A stretch of 6,028 nucleotides of DNA from the NCBI GenBank assembly GCA_945906915.1, contig CAMDSI010000130.1, positions 1 to 6,028 on the forward strand. Reading direction: 5' to 3'. The notes under the pieces were generated by a model, which was not told the origin of the DNA, did no database searches, and saw only the letters and a program-made list of their open reading frames with translations. The stretch comes from Spirosoma fluviale (GTDB lineage Bacteria > Bacteroidota > Bacteroidia > Cytophagales > Spirosomataceae). Position numbers and translations under genes: made by a program. Below, in pieces: positions 1-6,028 of the stretch; within the stretch, counting starts at the first letter, position 1, and each line of letters opens with the position of its first letter.

Positions 1-31
1 TTCCCTTTACGGATTTGGGAACATATTTTAT

Positions 32-415
32 CTAGGCATCTACCGCATCATACACGATTACCTTCTTCCACAAATGAGCATAGTTTTTCACAAAGTCGAC
101 ATGGATGGGGTGATCTTGGTACACTTTTTGGCCTGCCTCATCGTCGAAATACATCAATTCAGAAACGTCCCAACTGGTGTCCACCACCTCGCGTTTTTCA
201 GTGGATGCTAAAGTCCCGATGTGGATTTCTTTGATAGACGGAATCCCTTTTAAGGCTTTCAATCCCTTAATTAATTGTTGTTTATCCTCTTCGGATGCAG
301 GGTTATTTAGCCAAAAAAACACATGGTGTAATAAGGGTTTTTTCGCAGCAGCTTTTGCAACTGTTCCGGTGCTAGCCAATAAACCAGCGGAGGCAATAAA
401 GTGACGTCTTTTCAT
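32..415 (-). CDS. Tat-exported Dabb (stress-responsive alpha/beta-barrel) domain protein
   Basis: A 127-residue protein that appears to be one Dabb domain behind an export signal. Residues 1-22 form a twin-arginine signal: R3-R4 followed by H-F-I, a short hydrophobic stretch, and a likely cleavage site at A-K-A (20-22). The mature part begins with the beta strand LLHHVFFWL (28-36), which is typical of Dabb proteins, and ends with the family motif HPIHVDFV (102-109) before a C-terminal strand. Dabb proteins are ferredoxin-like dimeric barrels; characterised relatives include plant stress proteins and polyketide cyclases, but most bacterial members have no known reaction. The Tat signal implies export of a folded protein to the periplasm. 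It is divergent from a second Dabb gene that begins at 510. The ATG at 413-415 is the only start that retains the Tat motif, and it lies in an AAACCT-ATG-AAA context without a Shine-Dalgarno sequence. Family call is strong; function is unknown. Confidence 0.88.
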   Translation of the reverse strand: MKRRHFIASAGLLASTGTVAKAAAKKPLLHHVFFWLNNPASEEDKQQLIKGLKALKGIPSIKEIHIGTLASTEKREVVDTSWDVSELMYFDDEAGQKVYQDHPIHVDFVKNYAHLWKKVIVYDAVDA

Positions 416-455
416 AGGTTTAGATTTTACCTCAATTTACAAGATAAAGGGGCTT

Positions 456-490
456 TTTGCTAATAAATCATCCCAAATTCTGTATTTTTG
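456..490 (+). promoter_or_regulatory. Bacteroidota-type promoter for the 510-806 Dabb gene
   Basis: TATTTTTG at 483-490 matches the Bacteroidota -7 element TAnnTTTG exactly. A TTTG at 456-459 supplies the upstream TTG element with a 23-bp spacer, at the long end of the 17-23 bp range reported for Flavobacterium promoters. The -7 element ends 19 bp before the ATG at 510, giving a short leader. Found by pattern matching only; no transcription start is known. Confidence 0.5.
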
Positions 491-509
491 GCACCTAAAC
501 CCTAGGATA

Positions 510-806
510 ATGAGCATTCGACACGCAGGCATTTTTAATTTTAAAGCAACGGTTTCAGCATCGCAGAAACACGCATTTTTTGTGGCGCTTAAAACCTTGG
601 AAGAAATTAACGGAGTAGAAAACATGGAGGTTTCGCGCCAAACCAGCTCCAAAAATAAGTTCAAATACGGGTTCTCGATGGATTTTGCAAACAACGACGT
701 TTATAAAGCCTATTCAATTCATCCACAGCATGATGCCTTCGTGAAGGATTATTTTATTCCCTTAGTGGAGGATTTTATGGAGATCGATACTGAGAAGCTG
801 ATGTAA
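510..806 (+). CDS. Dabb (stress-responsive alpha/beta-barrel) domain protein, cytoplasmic
   Basis: A 98-residue, single-domain Dabb protein of about the usual length for the family. The first strand IRHAGIFNFK (3-12) and the motif HPQHDAFVKDY (71-81) correspond to LLHHVFFWL and HPIHVDFVKNY in the neighbour on the opposite strand, so the two are probably diverged paralogues. There is no signal peptide, so it should act in the cytoplasm. The ATG at 510 puts the start directly before the first barrel strand and 19 bp after a good Bacteroidota -7 element. The last 32 bp overlap, in antisense, the 3' end of the aldolase gene on the minus strand. Enzymatic or regulatory role is unknown; a dimeric alpha/beta barrel binding a small hydrophobic ligand is what the family suggests. 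Confidence 0.88.
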   Translation: MSIRHAGIFNFKATVSASQKHAFFVALKTLEEINGVENMEVSRQTSSKNKFKYGFSMDFANNDVYKAYSIHPQHDAFVKDYFIPLVEDFMEIDTEKLM

Positions 807-1662
807 GTAATTCATCTAATTTTGCCTTCAGCGACTCTGTTAAAGGATCTACTTTTCGTCGCGTTGCTAACGAAATAGGGAAGCCCTGTTTTTGCAAAAC
901 ATATTTTGCGCTGGTGGGGTAGGCGGAATGCATTAGGTCCATATTTTCAGTCAAAAATGCCTGAAATTCATTGGTAGGATTAGAGCAGAAAGCGGAAATT
1001 AAATCCGGGAAAAAGTTTCCTTGAATGCAGGAAAGACCCATCGAGCCAGCGGCTAAGGAGGCTTTGGCATGCACCATATACGCATCATAAACACCGAATC
1101 GCTCCCCCATTCCCGCCTGAATTTTTGCCTTTACTTGATCTATATTTAATGATGTATCCTTGTGGTAACAGAGGCGTCCCGAAGCTAATAGCTTCGTCAA
1201 AACAGGAATCGAAACCAATCTTTTGTAAGGAACCGGGCATTCATAAATGCCAAAAGGTACGCCCGGCGTCAAATCCATCCATTGATGAATTCGGGCTAAA
1301 AAGAGCTCATCCGATTCTTCGGCGCTAACAAATTGATTATTCAAAACGATGACCGCATCGACCCCTAGGGCATATACCTGATTCGAAAAATCAGCCATCT
1401 TTTCGATACTTCCACTAAAGGTTCCCGTCGCCACCACCGGCACTCGTCCCACCGTTTGATCCACCACTGTTTTGATCACCTCTAAACGCTCAGAAGGGCT
1501 TAGTTCATACATCTCACTCGATAAGCAATTCGCAAAAAGCCCGACTGCTCCGTTGTCGATATAGTGATCACATAGCGCGCGCAAAGTCGCAAAATCGATC
1601 GATAAATCGTCGTTAAACGGCGTTAGCATGACTGGAATAAAACCGCGCGGCAAGGTGTTCAT
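775..1662 (-). CDS. DapA/NanA-superfamily class I aldolase (sialic-acid-lyase-like)
   Basis: A 295-residue TIM-barrel lyase, the normal length for the dihydrodipicolinate synthase/N-acetylneuraminate lyase superfamily. It opens with the family strand GFIPVMLTPFNDD (7-19). The Schiff-base lysine is K168 in CYHKDTS, and the catalytic tyrosine is Y140 in FGIYECP. The usual GTTGE loop is replaced by C-L-S-S-E (46-50), so S48 sits where the proton-relay Thr normally lies, with E50 retained. The arginine five residues after the Tyr that marks true dihydrodipicolinate synthase is absent (P145 there), which argues against lysine biosynthesis. It is the last gene of a three-gene operon and overlaps the symporter by ATGA (1659-1662). 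With a sialidase-like protein and a symporter upstream, retro-aldol cleavage of an imported 2-keto-3-deoxy sugar acid to pyruvate plus an aldose is the best inference. N-acetylneuraminate itself is not proven. The 3' end overlaps the convergent Dabb gene by 32 bp. Confidence 0.85.
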   Translation of the reverse strand: MNTLPRGFIPVMLTPFNDDLSIDFATLRALCDHYIDNGAVGLFANCLSSEMYELSPSERLEVIKTVVDQTVGRVPVVATGTFSGSIEKMADFSNQVYALGVDAVIVLNNQFVSAEESDELFLARIHQWMDLTPGVPFGIYECPVPYKRLVSIPVLTKLLASGRLCYHKDTSLNIDQVKAKIQAGMGERFGVYDAYMVHAKASLAAGSMGLSCIQGNFFPDLISAFCSNPTNEFQAFLTENMDLMHSAYPTSAKYVLQKQGFPISLATRRKVDPLTESLKAKLDELLTSASQYRSP

Positions 1663-3155
1663 TTGGCTCGAATTTTATGTAGTAAATAACCTATTCCCAC
1701 GATACTTACTGTTCCTAAAACAACGGTCATTTTACTGTCTAATGGAATTTGTAAATAGGTGGGCAGCGCATCTTTAAAGGACATTCCTGCGATGAGAATG
1801 AGTCCTAAAAATGCGGCTATTTTGGCTTCAGAATTACGCACTTTTTTTGCGAGAAAACCAAGTAAAAATATCCCTAACATTCCTCCTGCAAATATTCCGG
1901 AAAGCTTCCACCATACATCCAAAAGGCTTTTTACCCCTATCATACTGATGCCAAAAACAATGCCTAAAGCACCCATGCAGGTGGTGGCAAAAAGCAAGAC
2001 CCGAAACTGCTTTTTCTCCGTCGCAGAGGGGTCGATGTAACGTAAATAAATATCCTTTAAAAACACGGTTGCAGAGCTATTCATTCCGCTGCTCATCGTG
2101 CTCATTCCAGCCGACATTAAAGCCGCCACTAACAAGCCTAAAAATCCGGAGGGGATTTGTGTTTTCATGAAAAAGGGTAATACCCGGTCGCCGTAATCAC
2201 TAGCTTTTAAGGCCTCTAATGGGATGTTTTTTTCGATGGAAACCTGCTGTTTTAATTCGAGAATAAGTGCGGGATTATCTCCATAAAAAGCATATAGTGC
2301 CGTACCGATGAAAAAAAACAAGAAGGAAACGGGCACGTAATACAGAACGCAAAGCCAAATACTTTTCGCCGCATCGCCTGGATTTTTTGCGGTATGGTAA
2401 CGTTGGATGTAGTTTTGGTCTATACCGAAATTCGTCAAATTAATGAAAAAGCCATACAGCAAAATCACCCAAAAGGAGCTTGTACTCAAATCGAAATTCC
2501 AAGTTCCCAGACTAAATTTATCCTCCCGCATTCCCGTTTCAATAATCGTGCTGATGGGAGTCTTCAAAGTAATTAAATACAGAATCATCGCAGCACCCAT
2601 TGTCTTTAAAATGGCCTGAATTACCTCCGTCCAAATCACCGCTTCCATCCCGCCTAAAACCGTATATAGAATAATGCAAAGACCTGCCACTAAAATAATC
2701 AACCGCATATCAATCCCGGTCAGCGCATTCAAAGTCAGCGCAATTCCGTAAAAAATCGTCCCCATTCTGGCTAGCTGCGTAAGTATAAAACAGACCATCG
2801 CATAGGTCCGGGCCCACCCACCAAATCGCTTTTCTAAATGCGTATAAGCACTAATCTCCCCGCTTCCTCGGTAAAAGGGCACAAACCATTTCGTCGCTAC
2901 GATAGCGGCTAAAGGAATAGAAAGACTAAAAACGAAGGGATTCCAGTTAGACCCAAAAGACTTCCCCGGATCACCTAAAAACGTGATGGCACTTAAAAAA
3001 GTGGCATAGAAACTAAGCCCCAAAGCCCAGCCTGGAATCGCTCCGGAGGCTGTCGTAAATTGTTCCGAACTCTTATTTTTTCGAGAAAAATAGATCCCGA
3101 TTCCTATCATGACCAGGAGGTAAAAAAAAATGATAAGGAGATCGATCGAAGCCAT
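1659..3155 (-). CDS. Sodium:solute symporter (SSS family), probable sugar-acid importer
   Basis: A 498-residue, very hydrophobic inner-membrane protein with about 13 predicted membrane segments, beginning at residues 4-23 and ending near 476-493, the usual size and layout of SSS/SGLT transporters. Segment 2 carries GWALGLSFYATFLSAITFLG (42-61), a typical first core helix. The helix at 337-366 contains MSAGMSTMSSGMNSSAT. Aligned by eye to vSGLT, A349, S352 and T353 fall on the Na2 sodium-site residues A361, S364 and S365, so sodium coupling is expected. It is the middle gene of the operon: its ATG shares one base with the preceding stop (TAATG, 3153-3157) and its TGA overlaps the aldolase ATG. 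Position between a secreted sialidase-like protein and an aldolase suggests import of a sialic-acid-like compound, a role known for some SSS proteins, but substrate cannot be read from sequence. A T9 run covers codons 9-12. Confidence 0.9.
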   Translation of the reverse strand: MASIDLLIIFFYLLVMIGIGIYFSRKNKSSEQFTTASGAIPGWALGLSFYATFLSAITFLGDPGKSFGSNWNPFVFSLSIPLAAIVATKWFVPFYRGSGEISAYTHLEKRFGGWARTYAMVCFILTQLARMGTIFYGIALTLNALTGIDMRLIILVAGLCIILYTVLGGMEAVIWTEVIQAILKTMGAAMILYLITLKTPISTIIETGMREDKFSLGTWNFDLSTSSFWVILLYGFFINLTNFGIDQNYIQRYHTAKNPGDAAKSIWLCVLYYVPVSFLFFFIGTALYAFYGDNPALILELKQQVSIEKNIPLEALKASDYGDRVLPFFMKTQIPSGFLGLLVAALMSAGMSTMSSGMNSSATVFLKDIYLRYIDPSATEKKQFRVLLFATTCMGALGIVFGISMIGVKSLLDVWWKLSGIFAGGMLGIFLLGFLAKKVRNSEAKIAAFLGLILIAGMSFKDALPTYLQIPLDSKMTVVLGTVSIVGIGYLLHKIRAK

Positions 3156-4153
3156 TAAAGCGAAAGGATAACGTGTTTAATTTTTTTCCGCTTCCAAGTA
3201 TAGGTGATGTGTACTTTGCCGTCTTTGGTTTGAATGACTGCTGGATAGGAGAATTCCTCTCCCGGTTCGTTCTCTAAAGTGGCGATATCTTTCCAGGTTT
3301 TTCCATCGCTCGAAATGGCCACACTGATAGGTGAACGGCCCTTTTTCACTGGATTATAAACGATGATATGTCGACCATCTTTTAAGGTGACCGCATCGAT
3401 TCCCGAGTTTGGGTTCACTAAAGTCGATGGCTCTAAAGCTGTCCAAGTACGCCCTAAATCACTCGAAAAGGCCTGTAAGATGAATCCATTTTCTGAGCGA
3501 CAAACTAATTGTAAGCGGCCATCCGGTAAGAATAAAATGGAAGGTTGAATCGCTGAAGTAGTCACCCCGTCATTTAATGGCCCTGTTCTGGACCAAGTTT
3601 TCCCCCCATCGCGGGTAAATTCCATGTGCAATCTCCAGTCATTATCTTCCGAACTGGATGGGCATAAAAGGGTGCCGTCTTTTAAGAGAACAGCCTTATT
3701 TTTAACAGGGCCATAAATGTCTTTTGGTAGTTTTTCTGCTGCTGACCATGTCTTCCCGCCATCGAAGGATCTTTTTAACATACCCCACCATGCGTCTGGT
3801 GCAGGGCCCTCTTTGTAAAACAGGATTAATTCTTTTCTAGGTACTTGGAATAATACGGGGTTCCAAAGTGGATACCTTCTGCCGTCACCTTGCACTCCAT
3901 TCGCTACCTCTATTGGCGTGTCCCATTTCCCGTTTACATACTGACTAAACCAAATCCCCACATCTGGGTTTTTTTCATGCTTTCCACCAAACCACGCAGC
4001 CACTAATCCGGACGGTGTTTCTTCAATCGTGGAGGCATGACACGATGGATAAGGCGCAGTTTCATAAATAAATGCTGATTTTTCAATTTGTGCCTGTGCA
4101 CTAAAAGCCCAAACAAAAAGTAGGCTAGCGTAAATGAATTTCATAGGTTTCAT
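3155..4153 (-). CDS. Secreted BNR/Asp-box beta-propeller protein, sialidase superfamily
   Basis: A 332-residue exported protein. Residues 1-21 form a signal peptide with probable cleavage at A-Q-A before Q22. Three clean Asp boxes are visible, SFDGGKTW (129-136), TRDGGKTW (180-187) and SSDLGRTW (230-237), plus a shortened one, SSDGKTW (281-287); they mark blades of a six-bladed propeller. Other family landmarks are CHASTIEE (38-45), AAWFGG (52-57), YPLWNPVLF (94-102), GRSP (272-275) and FSYPAVIQ (301-308), as in the BNR_2 type often annotated as exo-alpha-sialidase. The R-I-P motif near the N terminus of classical GH33 sialidases is not seen, so the glycosidic bond attacked is uncertain; R93, R219 and R273 are candidates for acid-sugar binding. 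It is the first gene of the operon with a symporter and an aldolase, consistent with releasing the transported substrate in the periplasm or outside. A second in-frame ATG at 4142-4144 would remove only three residues and is equally plausible. Confidence 0.83.
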   Translation of the reverse strand: MKPMKFIYASLLFVWAFSAQAQIEKSAFIYETAPYPSCHASTIEETPSGLVAAWFGGKHEKNPDVGIWFSQYVNGKWDTPIEVANGVQGDGRRYPLWNPVLFQVPRKELILFYKEGPAPDAWWGMLKRSFDGGKTWSAAEKLPKDIYGPVKNKAVLLKDGTLLCPSSSEDNDWRLHMEFTRDGGKTWSRTGPLNDGVTTSAIQPSILFLPDGRLQLVCRSENGFILQAFSSDLGRTWTALEPSTLVNPNSGIDAVTLKDGRHIIVYNPVKKGRSPISVAISSDGKTWKDIATLENEPGEEFSYPAVIQTKDGKVHITYTWKRKKIKHVILSL

Positions 4154-4158
4154 AGGTT
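4139..4158. repeat. 9-bp tandem repeat duplicating the start-codon context
   Basis: The segment has a perfect period of nine bases (unit CATAGGTTT on the plus strand, slightly more than two copies). Read on the minus strand it gives two successive AACCT-ATG-AAA contexts, so the BNR gene has two in-frame start codons three codons apart. Confidence 0.7.
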
Positions 4159-4212
4159 GTTAAGGTAATATTATAAAAAAATCGATAATTTCGAATGATT
4201 TAATCCTATTTA
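4154..4212. promoter_or_regulatory. Divergent intergenic region with promoters for two operons
   Basis: This 59-bp, strongly AT-rich spacer separates the minus-strand BNR/symporter/aldolase operon from the plus-strand beta-helix/cytochrome operon and must hold, or lie close to, both promoters. On the plus strand TAATTTCG (4186-4193) is one mismatch from TAnnTTTG and lies 19 bp before the ATG at 4213; no well-spaced upstream TTG element accompanies it. On the minus strand a TATAAT (complement of 4170-4175) lies 16 bp before the start, but no TAnnTTTG is present. No convincing operator palindrome was found. Assignment rests mainly on gene arrangement. Confidence 0.4.
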
Positions 4213-5409
4213 ATGAAACACGTCATCCTATTTCTTAGCTTATTGAGCTTCACCGCCTTAGGGCAAGCAGACTTCGAGAAAAACTTGCAGAAGCGCTTGA
4301 TTCTAGCTGAAGATGGTTCCACGATTGAGATCGAGGCGGGTCGTTTTCAGCTAACGAAGAGCCTTTCTTTAGAAGGGAAAAAGAATATCACCTTGCGCGG
4401 AAAGGGAATAGATCAAACGATTTTGAGTTTTAAAGGCCAAACTCAAGGCGCAGAAGGAATCAGGGTTTCGAATTGCGAAAACATCGTCATCGAAGATATG
4501 ACGACGGAGGATTCTAAAGGGGATTTGATTAAGACGATGCAAGTGAAGGGAATCACCTTTCGCCGGATCAAAGCCGCTTGGACAGGTGGCCCTAAGTCCA
4601 CCAATGGCTCCTACGCGCTCTATCCTGTATTATGCGAGAATGTATTGATCGATTCATGTATCGCGATAGGTGCCTCGGATGCGGGAATTTATGTGGGACA
4701 ATCGAAGCATATCATCGTTCGAAATTGTGAAGCCTACGAGAATGTGGCTGGAATTGAGATCGAAAATTCGCTTTATGCGGATGTTTATAATAACAAGGCG
4801 ATCGGTAATACGGGCGGAATTTTAGTATTTGATTTACCTGATTTAGTCCAAAAAAAGGGCGGCCACATCCGCGTTCATCACAACTTAGTGAAAGAGAATA
4901 ATCTGGCAAATTTTGCCCCTAAGGGAAACATTGTAGGCAATGTGCCCAGAGGAACCGGGATGATGGTGTTAGCCGCCAGTAATGTGGAATTTTTTGAAAA
5001 TCAAATTATCAATCACGCCACGATAGGGGTCGCGATTATCTCGTATTACATGACCGAAAATGCCATTAAGGACAAAGATTACGATCCATATCCGACAGCC
5101 GTTTCGATTCACCACAACACGTTCGAACGAAAGCCGAAGAGGGTGCCGACGGACAGCCGTTTTGGTAAAATGTATCGCTTCGTTTTACGCTTCGGGCGCC
5201 ACGTTCCGATGGTCGTTTATGACGGTATTTTAAATCCGAAGAAAGTAGGTTCAGATGGGAAATACCCTTTGGATTATTCCATTTGTGTGCGGGATAATGT
5301 GAACCAAAGCACCGCTTTCCTCGATGCGGAGAATAATTTCAAAGGCTTAAAGCAAGGCAAGGATCTCTTTGATTGCGATTTAGAAAATGTCAAATCAATT
5401 AAATTCTGA
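4213..5409 (+). CDS. Secreted parallel beta-helix repeat protein (TIGR03805/SO2929-like)
   Basis: A 398-residue exported protein with a signal peptide at residues 1-19 (cleavage likely after G-Q-A). From about residue 35 to 305 it is made of short strand-turn repeats typical of a right-handed parallel beta-helix: KNITLRGKG (57-65), ENIVIEDM (89-96), KGITFRRI (112-119), ENVLIDSC (142-149), KHIIVRNC (165-172) and SNVEFFEN (256-263). The block GASDAGIYVGQS (153-164), followed by NVAGIEIENS (177-186) and NTGGILVFDLP (199-209), is characteristic of the TIGR03805 family. That family is repeatedly found next to, or fused to, a c-type cytochrome of the TIGR03806/SO2930 family, which is what follows here: the stop codon overlaps the next ATG (TGATG, 5407-5411), implying translational coupling. 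Many beta-helix proteins bind or cleave polysaccharides, but no catalytic set is recognisable and the function of this family is unknown. Confidence 0.88.
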   Translation: MKHVILFLSLLSFTALGQADFEKNLQKRLILAEDGSTIEIEAGRFQLTKSLSLEGKKNITLRGKGIDQTILSFKGQTQGAEGIRVSNCENIVIEDMTTEDSKGDLIKTMQVKGITFRRIKAAWTGGPKSTNGSYALYPVLCENVLIDSCIAIGASDAGIYVGQSKHIIVRNCEAYENVAGIEIENSLYADVYNNKAIGNTGGILVFDLPDLVQKKGGHIRVHHNLVKENNLANFAPKGNIVGNVPRGTGMMVLAASNVEFFENQIINHATIGVAIISYYMTENAIKDKDYDPYPTAVSIHHNTFERKPKRVPTDSRFGKMYRFVLRFGRHVPMVVYDGILNPKKVGSDGKYPLDYSICVRDNVNQSTAFLDAENNFKGLKQGKDLFDCDLENVKSIKF

Positions 5410-6028
5410 TGCGGTTAATTGGATTACTATTTTTGGCTTGCGTTGCATTTTTAATTCTCGTTTCAGCAGATGCGAACTACAAGGAAAACCTTTCTGAATA
5501 TGGTTTTTTCAAAGGAACGGTAAAGGATCAAATTCCAACAGATGGCGTCGTTCTTTACACGTTAAATTCCCCCCTTTTCTCCGATTATGCCTCTAAATTG
5601 CGTTTCGTAAGGCTTCCAGAAGGCAAATCAGTGTCCTATAATCCCGATTCTGTTTTACAGTTTCCTGTCGGTACGGCCATCGTTAAAACCTTCTATTATC
5701 CTTTCGATGAACGCAATCCTGAGAAAGGACGTCGTCTAATGGAAACGCGGGTTTTGTTACATGAGTCCAAAGGCTGGGTGGCGCTGCCCTATATTTGGAA
5801 CAAAGAACAAACCGATGCCGTACTTGAGGTGGCCGGCGGAAGCGATCAAGTTTCCTGGATAGATGCGGCAGGCAAAAAGCAATCCTTCGAATACCAAGTG
5901 CCTAATATGAACCAATGTAAGGGTTGTCACGAACGATCGGGCGAAATGACGCCCATAGGACCCTCGGTTCGACAATTAAATGACGGTCAACAATTGCAAC
6001 ATTGGGAGACCGCAGGACTACTAAAGGG
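5409..6028 (+). CDS. SO2930/HNE_0200-family c-type cytochrome, 3' end outside window
   Basis: An open frame runs from the ATG at 5409 to the window edge without a stop (206 codons plus two bases). Residues 1-20 are a hydrophobic export signal, with possible cleavage at V-S-A (18-20); C11 is too near the N terminus and in too poor a context for a convincing lipobox. The region at 28-170 has landmarks of the TIGR03806 family: YGFFKG (31-36), LNSPLFSDYASK (52-63), FPVGTAIVKTFYYP (85-98), GWVALPYIWN (122-131) and VPNMNQC (164-170). CKGCH at 170-174 (bases 5916-5930) is a covalent heme c site, so the protein matures outside the cytoplasm. M180 in EMTPIG is a possible axial ligand. Relatives have a second heme site further downstream, which would lie beyond this window. 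Coupled to the preceding beta-helix gene; the electron partner and substrate of the pair are unknown. Confidence 0.88.
   Translation, partial: MRLIGLLFLACVAFLILVSADANYKENLSEYGFFKGTVKDQIPTDGVVLYTLNSPLFSDYASKLRFVRLPEGKSVSYNPDSVLQFPVGTAIVKTFYYPFDERNPEKGRRLMETRVLLHESKGWVALPYIWNKEQTDAVLEVAGGSDQVSWIDAAGKKQSFEYQVPNMNQCKGCHERSGEMTPIGPSVRQLNDGQQLQHWETAGLLK

Noticed and set aside
1..21. Inverted repeat TTCCC / GGGAA just beyond the Tat-Dabb stop, a possible terminator
   Set aside because: Only five pairs with an 11-base loop, and the position where a T-run would follow lies outside the window; too weak to call.
437..694. 85-codon open frame on the minus strand
   Set aside because: It lies antisense to the Dabb gene at 510-806 and shows no family motif; a shadow frame.
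775..1662. Annotation as dihydrodipicolinate synthase (dapA, lysine biosynthesis)
   Set aside because: The substrate-binding arginine after the catalytic Tyr is missing, the GTTGE loop is altered, and the operon partners are a transporter and a secreted propeller protein.
1759..2040. 93-codon open frame on the plus strand
   Set aside because: Fully antisense to the symporter gene, with no recognisable domain or start signal.
4180..4200. Imperfect palindrome around TTCGAA in the divergent spacer as an operator
   Set aside because: The arms match at only about five of seven positions; expected by chance in such AT-rich DNA.
5757..5975. 72-codon open frame on the minus strand
   Set aside because: Antisense to the cytochrome gene, whose frame has strong family motifs and a heme site.

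Overview
The window looks like a chromosomal segment from a member of the Bacteroidota. The base composition is moderately AT-rich and Shine-Dalgarno sequences are essentially absent, with A-rich start contexts instead. One clear Bacteroidota-type promoter (TTG, 23-bp spacer, TAnnTTTG) is visible, and the gene families are typical of the phylum. A Cytophagales-like freshwater or soil bacterium would fit, but the genus cannot be read from this sequence. Six genes are complete, one is cut by the right edge, and there are no RNA genes, mobile elements or CRISPR arrays.

Left part (1-806): two small, divergently transcribed proteins of the stress-responsive alpha/beta-barrel (Dabb) family. The minus-strand copy carries a twin-arginine export signal. 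The plus-strand copy has no signal and should be cytoplasmic. Between them lies a 94-bp spacer holding the plus-strand promoter.

Middle (775-4153, minus strand): a tightly packed three-gene operon transcribed from 4153 down to 775. In order it encodes a secreted BNR/Asp-box beta-propeller of the sialidase superfamily, a sodium:solute symporter (SSS family), and a class I aldolase of the DapA/NanA superfamily. The stop and start codons overlap at both junctions. The order suggests release, import and aldol cleavage of a 2-keto-3-deoxy sugar acid such as a sialic acid or a relative. However, no NanE or NanK gene is present, and both the hydrolase and the aldolase depart from the classical sialic-acid enzymes, so the substrate is open.

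Right part (4213-6028, plus strand): divergent from that operon across a 59-bp spacer is a translationally coupled gene pair, a secreted right-handed parallel beta-helix protein and a c-type cytochrome of the SO2930/HNE_0200 family. The cytochrome gene runs off the window after its first heme site. This pair is a recurrent association of unknown function and is the most interesting element here.
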